In this document: in pieces, positions 59,670-64,000 of the stretch
How positions within the stretch are numbered: the stretch's first letter is position 1
Layout: every line of letters starts with the position of its first letter
From: JALEFZ01 sp039817415
GTDB taxonomy: Bacteria > Bacteroidota > Bacteroidia > J057
Length of the DNA stretch: 64,000 nucleotides
Direction of reading: 5' to 3'
NCBI GenBank assembly: GCA_039817415.1
Contig: JBCBVV010000001.1
Span: 62,001-126,000, forward strand
The notes under the pieces: generated by a model
Seen by the model: the letters and a program-made list of their open reading frames with translations, nothing else
Told to the model about the DNA's origin: nothing
The model's database searches: none
Made by a program: the position numbers and the translations under genes

Positions 59670-60301
59670 GTTATTCGTTCGTACTTTAGGTACATGATAA
59701 TTCCGTACAAGATATGGAATATTCCAAATCCTATTGCCCACAACACGATACCATGCATCAAGGTCCAAGCACCTATTATTCCAAGTACCAGTAAACTGTA
59801 TCCTAGGTTCCTGATCTCCTTGTAGGTGAATTTACTTGCATTGATCAGAGCAAATCCATAAAACATAAGCGTGGTTGAACTCACCAACCTGCCATAGCCA
59901 TGATATGCCTGAATGATGCAAAACAGTCCACCCGCAACCAAAGGCACCAACATATGGACCAGAACCTTCTGAGACACTGGAGACCAGACCTTCTTCCCTA
60001 GCCTTCTTGCTCTCCTAACTGTAAAAAAGGAAGCAAAACCAGCAGCAAAGAGAAATATAATGGTTGCGATCAAAATCAAAATCAGCAACTGCTGTTGATT
60101 GACCTCGACTAGACGAGATACCTTCAATTGGGTGTAGATCCCTTCGCCCTTTACATAGACATAGGTAACCCAGGCACCTATCAAAGCCACCAGTCCGGCA
60201 CTTACCCCCGAAAGACCTGAAAGAGAAATGAACCTGGAAGCATTCTCCATCATACCACGGATCTCGGAGAGATCATCAAGTCGTTGCTGAAAGTTATCCA
60301 T
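59666..60301 (-). CDS. Membrane protein partner of the winged-helix regulator
   Basis: The 211-residue protein has about six hydrophobic helices. A charged N terminus (MDNFQQRLDDLSEIRGMMENASRF) is followed by LSGLSGVSAGLVALIGAW, a segment I have seen in Bacteroidota membrane proteins adjacent to winged-helix genes. No function is known. It overlaps the regulator gene by 4 bases, so the two are coupled; the protein may control the regulator, which is inference. Confidence 0.78.
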   Translation of the reverse strand: MDNFQQRLDDLSEIRGMMENASRFISLSGLSGVSAGLVALIGAWVTYVYVKGEGIYTQLKVSRLVEVNQQQLLILILIATIIFLFAAGFASFFTVRRARRLGKKVWSPVSQKVLVHMLVPLVAGGLFCIIQAYHGYGRLVSSTTLMFYGFALINASKFTYKEIRNLGYSLLVLGIIGAWTLMHGIVLWAIGFGIFHILYGIIMYLKYERIT

Positions 60302-60375
60302 AAAAGTACTTTGTTTTACAAAGTTACTATCACCTACGACTTATCCAAGAATTAGGTTGTGATTTTTTTCAAGTA

Positions 60376-60396
60376 AAAAGAGTGGATGACTCTTTT
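60376..60396 (-). terminator. Probable terminator of the Crp/Fnr gene
   Basis: AAAAGAGT (60376-60383) and ACTCTTTT (60389-60396) form an 8-base-pair stem, 44 bases past the Crp/Fnr stop. The T tract is part of the stem. Confidence 0.55.
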
Positions 60397-60440
60397 CTTG
60401 GTAGAAAAGAAGTTGACATAGAAAGTGAAAAAAGTAAAAA

Positions 60441-61094
60441 TTAGCCGTTGATCAACTGCTGGGCCTTTTCTCGAGGGATACTCAGGCCAAATTTATCATA
60501 GGATAGAATACCAGACTTACGTAATTCATTCAGAACGCGGTTTACCGTCTGGCGGGAAGTAGAAGTGAACAGCGCAATATCAGTATGGGAAAGGTAATTG
60601 GGAATAGAAATAATGCCTTCATCACACTCACCAAACTCCAATAGGTACTCTCTTAAGAAATCTAATACCCTTACCTTAGAAGGTTTAAAGAGGACTGATT
60701 GAAGTCTCTTTTCTAACAATCCGAGTCTGTAGCGCATCAACTCCATGATCCATTTTTGGAGGAAAGGTTCTTTGATGAATATCTTGGATAATTCCTGTAC
60801 GGAGATTTCGTGCACACAAGTAGTTTCAACAGCGATAGCAAATTCTTCAGGACTTACCTTATCGAATACGGCCAACTCACCAATCAAACTTTCTCCCTTC
60901 ACAAGGTACCTAAAGTCTTCCTGCCCGGACTGGGTATAGCAGCCCACTTTCACCAAGCCAGACTGGATCCAATACACACAAGGTTGATCCTCTCGAAACA
61001 ACCCCCATGACTCACCCGAATCAAATATCCTGGAAGGGGTTCTTCCAATGACGGTTTCAAGGGCTTCTTTTATGACTTCATCTCCTGCTTTCAC
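60441..61094 (-). CDS. Crp/Fnr-family transcriptional regulator
   Basis: The 217-residue regulator has an N-terminal effector domain (residues 20-120; YWIQSGLVKVGCYTQSGQEDF...GESLIGELAVF). A C-terminal helix-turn-helix follows (LSHTDIALFTSTSRQTVNRVLNEL). There is no cysteine cluster for oxygen sensing, so it is not a classical FNR; cyclic nucleotide binding is possible but the key RSTS-type phosphate loop is not evident. It starts at a GTG because no ATG is available near the domain. A leader of about 215 bases carries an intrinsic terminator. Confidence 0.88.
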   Translation of the reverse strand: MKAGDEVIKEALETVIGRTPSRIFDSGESWGLFREDQPCVYWIQSGLVKVGCYTQSGQEDFRYLVKGESLIGELAVFDKVSPEEFAIAVETTCVHEISVQELSKIFIKEPFLQKWIMELMRYRLGLLEKRLQSVLFKPSKVRVLDFLREYLLEFGECDEGIISIPNYLSHTDIALFTSTSRQTVNRVLNELRKSGILSYDKFGLSIPREKAQQLING

Positions 61095-61211
61095 GAAATT
61101 CCTGTTGGGATTAATTGAACTAACAATTCAAAAATGCCCAGGGAAGGAGGGATTTATTGTCACACAGCCGATACAAATCAGGGAAATCCTATGCATTGTA
61201 AAGTAGCTGAC

Positions 61212-61326
61212 AAAAAAATGGCCCTCACAAGGAGGGCCAATGGCATGAAACTAACTACTACTACTATGAAAACTTTTTAACTCTTTTTGGCGCTATTTAC
61301 AATTACTTACTGTACACACAAATATA
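61212..61326 (-). promoter_or_regulatory. Promoter and terminator in the leader of the Crp/Fnr gene (attenuator or small RNA)
   Basis: On the minus strand TATATTTG (61326-61319) matches TAnnTTTG perfectly. About 75 bases further on, TGGCCCTC pairs with GAGGGCCA (61219-61239) and is followed by seven T. The terminator lies upstream of the regulator start at 61094, not after a gene. Transcription from this promoter would give an RNA of about 100 bases, or a leader that stops before the gene unless the hairpin is prevented. The other bases of 61095-61534 hold no supported gene. Confidence 0.5.
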
Positions 61327-61534
61327 CGAGGGGGTACCCAAAAAGTTTGGCGGAAAAGCAAGACAATTCTTAAAAAAATCATAACGTTTTATAAATCCCT
61401 TATTACCAGTTTTTTACAACTTCATTTTTTTATAATACTCCAGCCATCCTTATTTCTCAACCCTATTAAACACTTATTAGGGGAATTTGCTTATAAGGGA
61501 AATTCACAGTTTTTTTGCAGGAAATGAGAAGGGT

Positions 61535-61921
61535 ATGCCAGTATTGATTACGAAGAAGTTCAAATTTGAGGCAGCGCATTATCTGCCGACCATGCCAGAG
61601 GGGCATAAGTGCACGCGGGTACACGGACATAACTTCAAGGTAGAGGTAAATCTCATGGGGGATATTGACCCTAAAACGGGCTTTTTAGTGGACTTTGGAG
61701 AAATTAAAAAGATAGTCAATCCCTTTATTGATACGCTAGATCATCTTTGTTTGAATGAAGTAGGTGAAGAATTAGATGATGATCTCCTGAGGATTCCCTC
61801 AACCGAAAATCTCGCAAAGTGGTTTTTTACTCAATTAAATCCCTTGTTACCTGGCCTATATAGCATCGTGGTTCATGAGACCGATACCTCAAGATGTGAA
61901 TACCGGGAAAGTTTCTCCTAA
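61535..61921 (+). CDS. queD: 6-carboxytetrahydropterin synthase QueD
   Basis: The 128-residue enzyme starts at ATG 61535 (MPVLITKKFKFEAAHYL). The zinc ligands are H15, H30 and H32 (VHGHNF) and the catalytic cysteine is C26. It makes 6-carboxytetrahydropterin for queuosine synthesis; related enzymes serve pterin synthesis. The stop is 3 bases before the cmk ATG, so the two are cotranscribed. Confidence 0.9.
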   Translation: MPVLITKKFKFEAAHYLPTMPEGHKCTRVHGHNFKVEVNLMGDIDPKTGFLVDFGEIKKIVNPFIDTLDHLCLNEVGEELDDDLLRIPSTENLAKWFFTQLNPLLPGLYSIVVHETDTSRCEYRESFS

Positions 61922-61924
61922 TCC

Positions 61925-62614
61925 ATGAATACCATTACGATTGCTATTGACGGTTATGCTGGAACCGGTAAAAGTTCTACGGCCAAAGAAGTAGCCAAAA
62001 AACTAGGCTATACTTATATCGACACGGGTGCTATGTACCGGGCTGTAACCCTATACTTCTTACAGCACCATATTCCTTTTGATCAAGTCAATCCCAGTAT
62101 GCTTACAGCTATTGATCAAATAGAACTGCGCTTCCAAGAAAGTGTAGGAGGAAGTATGTGCATGTACCTCAACGGAGAAAACGTAGCCCAAGAGATTAGA
62201 AGCCCAAAAGTTTCTGAAAACGTATCTGAAGTAGCCGTGCATAAACCCGTAAGAGAAAAACTGGTTCAACAACAGAGAATTATGGGGCAGCATGGTGGGG
62301 TAGTCATGGATGGAAGAGATATAGGTACAGTGGTCTTTCCCAAAGCCGAGCTCAAAATTTTTATGACTGCCAATATGCAGGTAAGAGCCATTCGCAGACA
62401 GGAAGAACTGCGGGAAAAAGGGACAGAGATGAGTTTAGAGGAAGTAATAGAAAATCTGTCCCACCGAGACCAAATAGATGCCAACCGAGCCATTGCTCCT
62501 TTAAAAAAGGCAGAGGATGCCATCGAAATGGATACCAGTTTCACCACCTTCGAACAACAGGTCGAGCAGCTTTGTAAGCTTGCCAGAGAAAAAATGGAGG
62601 AACTCACCCATTAA
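61925..62614 (+). CDS. cmk: Cytidylate kinase
   Basis: The 229-residue cytosolic kinase phosphorylates CMP and dCMP. The P-loop is GYAGTGKSST, the substrate-binding segment IDTGAMYRAVTLYFL follows, and VVMDGRDIGTVVFPKAELK is the family motif. Length is normal. It is coupled to queD. Confidence 0.95.
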   Translation: MNTITIAIDGYAGTGKSSTAKEVAKKLGYTYIDTGAMYRAVTLYFLQHHIPFDQVNPSMLTAIDQIELRFQESVGGSMCMYLNGENVAQEIRSPKVSENVSEVAVHKPVREKLVQQQRIMGQHGGVVMDGRDIGTVVFPKAELKIFMTANMQVRAIRRQEELREKGTEMSLEEVIENLSHRDQIDANRAIAPLKKAEDAIEMDTSFTTFEQQVEQLCKLAREKMEELTH

Positions 62615-62747
62615 TTTTCGTATATATGAACCAATGATTTAATTGCGGTTAAAAGATTAAATCATTCTCAAACACACAAAATCGATCTCTTTATTCGTCT
62701 GTAAAGAAGAGCTTGATCAAACAAGAGGAACAAACAAACTGGATCCC

Positions 62748-63611
62748 ATGATAAACATCGAAATAGACAAACATTCAGGCTTTTGCTTTGGGGTAGTTTA
62801 TGCGATTGAAATGGCAGAAGATCGTCTGCGCGAAACTGGTGAATTGTATTGTCTGGGAGATATCGTCCACAACAATAAAGAAGTAGAGCGCCTTCAAAAT
62901 CTTGGCTTGAAAATCATCAACCACGATCAAATGAAGGAGCTGAAAGATACAACTGTTCTTATCCGCGCACATGGTGAGCCACCAGAAACTTACCGCATCG
63001 CGATGGAGAATAACATAGAACTCATCGACGCTTCCTGCCCGGTAGTCCTCAAACTACAAAATCGAGTAAGGCACGCTTATGATGATGACCGTCAAATCGT
63101 TATCCTTGGTAAGAAAGGCCATGCAGAAGTAAACGGCCTGATCGGTCAAACCAAAAAAGATGCTATCGTTATTTCTTCCGTAGAGGAGGCAGAAGCCCTT
63201 GAAATTGAAGGTCCAGTTTCTCTCTACAGCCAGACCACAAAGAGCACCAAGCTTCTCTATGAGGTAGAGGAAACCATGAAGAATAAGTTTGATGACTTCA
63301 AGGCCAATGATACCATCTGCCGTCAAGTGAGCAACAGAGAGCCTGAGCTTCAGAAATTTGCCCAAAAGCACGATGTGATTGTATTTGTGGCAGGCAAAAA
63401 GTCCTCCAACGGAAAAGCCCTTTACCAAACGACCAAACGCATCAATCCAGAAGCATACTTTATATCCGACCTTGATGAGCTTAATCTTACATGGCTCGCT
63501 GGCAAAAAAAGCGTCGGAATCTGTGGAGCCACCTCTACCCCCATGTGGTTGATGGAGAAAGTAGCAGAATATATTGAAGAGAAGTTCAATAAATCGAAAT
63601 TACCAGCCTAG
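62748..63611 (+). CDS. ispH: 4-hydroxy-3-methylbut-2-enyl diphosphate reductase
   Basis: The 287-residue iron-sulfur enzyme makes the last step of the non-mevalonate isoprenoid pathway. The cluster ligands are C13 (SGFCFGV), C97 (DASCPVV) and C191 (DTICRQVSNREPEL). Conserved HGEPPE and SSNGKAL are present. Its start is 133 bases after cmk, with no clear terminator between them, so the three genes may form one unit. Confidence 0.96.
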   Translation: MINIEIDKHSGFCFGVVYAIEMAEDRLRETGELYCLGDIVHNNKEVERLQNLGLKIINHDQMKELKDTTVLIRAHGEPPETYRIAMENNIELIDASCPVVLKLQNRVRHAYDDDRQIVILGKKGHAEVNGLIGQTKKDAIVISSVEEAEALEIEGPVSLYSQTTKSTKLLYEVEETMKNKFDDFKANDTICRQVSNREPELQKFAQKHDVIVFVAGKKSSNGKALYQTTKRINPEAYFISDLDELNLTWLAGKKSVGICGATSTPMWLMEKVAEYIEEKFNKSKLPA

Positions 63612-63638
63612 GAAGCTTATATGATTCATTTTTCATAT

Positions 63639-63676
63639 CAAAATGGGCCTGAAGAAATATCTTCAGGCCCATTTTG
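63639..63676 (+). terminator. Perfect inverted repeat after ispH
   Basis: A 17-base-pair perfect stem (63639-63655 with 63660-63676) with a 4-base AATA loop. T-rich bases are built into the right arm. It lies 27 bases after the ispH stop. Confidence 0.8.
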
Positions 63677-63753
63677 CTGATAATGAAGCAATTTCAACAC
63701 ATGTTCATCTCGTCTTGATTTGTTCTATTTTCCTCATTTAATCCCTATATAAC

Positions 63754-63795
63754 TTACAATTAGTTGAAATTGTAAATTACGAAGGATTAAATTTG
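63754..63795 (+). promoter_or_regulatory. Promoter and inverted repeat of the response regulator gene
   Basis: TAAATTTG (63788-63795) matches TAnnTTTG perfectly, with TTG at 63764-63766 close to the -33 position. TTACAAT (63754-63760) and ATTGTAA (63769-63775) form a 7-base inverted repeat over the -33 element and could be an operator. Confidence 0.55.
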
Positions 63796-63823
63796 TAAGG
63801 TAGAACCCCACAAATCGAAGCTC

Positions 63824-64000
63824 ATGAGCATTAACGAGATACCCCTCATCGTCATGGTGGATGACCGGACTTCAGATTTGGAAATCAATCAGTTTGCGCT
63901 GGAAAAGATTGTTCCCGATGCCATTATCAAAGGCTTCTTATGTGGAAAAGAAGTCCTCAACTACCTGAAGCAAGAAAAGGAAAAAGGAAGAATTCCTGAC
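63824..64000 (+). CDS. Response regulator (receiver domain), partial
   Basis: The open frame runs from ATG 63824 to the window end (59 codons). It starts MSINEIPLIVMVDDRTSDLEINQFAL. The VDDR segment with two adjacent aspartates at about 13-14 is the acid pocket of a receiver domain, and KEVLNYLKQEKEKGRIPD leads toward the phosphorylation site outside the window. Position and start fit a two-component response regulator. The output domain is not visible. Confidence 0.75.
   Translation, partial: MSINEIPLIVMVDDRTSDLEINQFALEKIVPDAIIKGFLCGKEVLNYLKQEKEKGRIPD

Overview
The window comes from a member of the Bacteroidota, probably a free-living and perhaps marine heterotroph of the Saprospiria/Cytophagia type. 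This cannot be narrowed from sequence alone. Several secreted proteins end in type A sorting domains of the type IX secretion system (T9SS), and the protein cut by the left edge ends in a gliding-motility-type (type B) sorting domain. Lipoproteins carry Bacteroidota-like lipoboxes. Several clear promoters carry the TAnnTTTG -7 element of the Bacteroidota sigma factor instead of an E. coli -10 box. I found no rRNA, complete tRNA, insertion sequence, phage gene, SusC/SusD pair or CRISPR array. Gene density and codon use look even throughout, so most of the window reads as ordinary chromosome.

Layout. 1-1853: end of a T9SS-exported protein, an RluA-type pseudouridine synthase and a lipoprotein. 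2101-8720: a divergent molybdenum-hydroxylase locus. On the minus strand lie CoxG-, CoxS-, CoxL- and CoxM-like genes; on the plus strand lie the CoxD-like MoxR ATPase and the CoxE-like VWA protein. The large subunit has the form II motif AYRGAGR, so its substrate is unknown. 8726-15178: single genes (TRIC-type channel, PagL-like deacylase, KAS III enzyme, NTF2-like protein, sulfatase) and an sdpR-sdpI operon with a palindromic operator. 15390-27522: mostly exported proteins, namely a collagen-like Gly/Asp-rich protein, a discoidin-PNGase F protein, a coiled-coil protein, a GH9 endoglucanase and a second sulfatase, plus a GH3 hexosaminidase.

27604-35125: small conserved genes, an Nramp-like transporter paired with a lipoprotein that resembles a DnaQ exonuclease, a divergent AraC regulator, a DUF885 and an esterase lipoprotein, and a GH16 lipoprotein. 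35283-38662: a pstSCAB phosphate uptake operon with a probable Pho box. 38833-46736: envelope and signalling genes, including a cNMP-binding/CBS/DUF294 protein next to a DnaQ-type exonuclease, and a 7TMR-DISM adenylate cyclase. 46933-53136: PQQ-type dehydrogenase, lysS and a five-repeat DUF349 protein. 53328-57020: a membrane-associated secreted protein and an ECF sigma / anti-sigma / sensor operon. 57205-61094: DUF1361, CreD, a winged-helix regulator with its membrane partner, and a Crp/Fnr regulator with an unusual leader. 61535-64000: queD, cmk, ispH and the start of a response regulator.

Taken together, the exported enzymes (GH9, GH16, two sulfatases, PNGase F-like, PQQ dehydrogenase) point to degradation of sulfated polysaccharides and glycoproteins outside the cell. 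They are scattered and do not form a classical polysaccharide utilization locus. The most unusual items are the lipoprotein exonuclease homologue paired with an Nramp-like protein lacking both metal-binding motifs, the PNGase F-like enzyme with one altered active-site acid, the form II CODH-like locus, and two intrinsic terminators that lie upstream of genes rather than after them.
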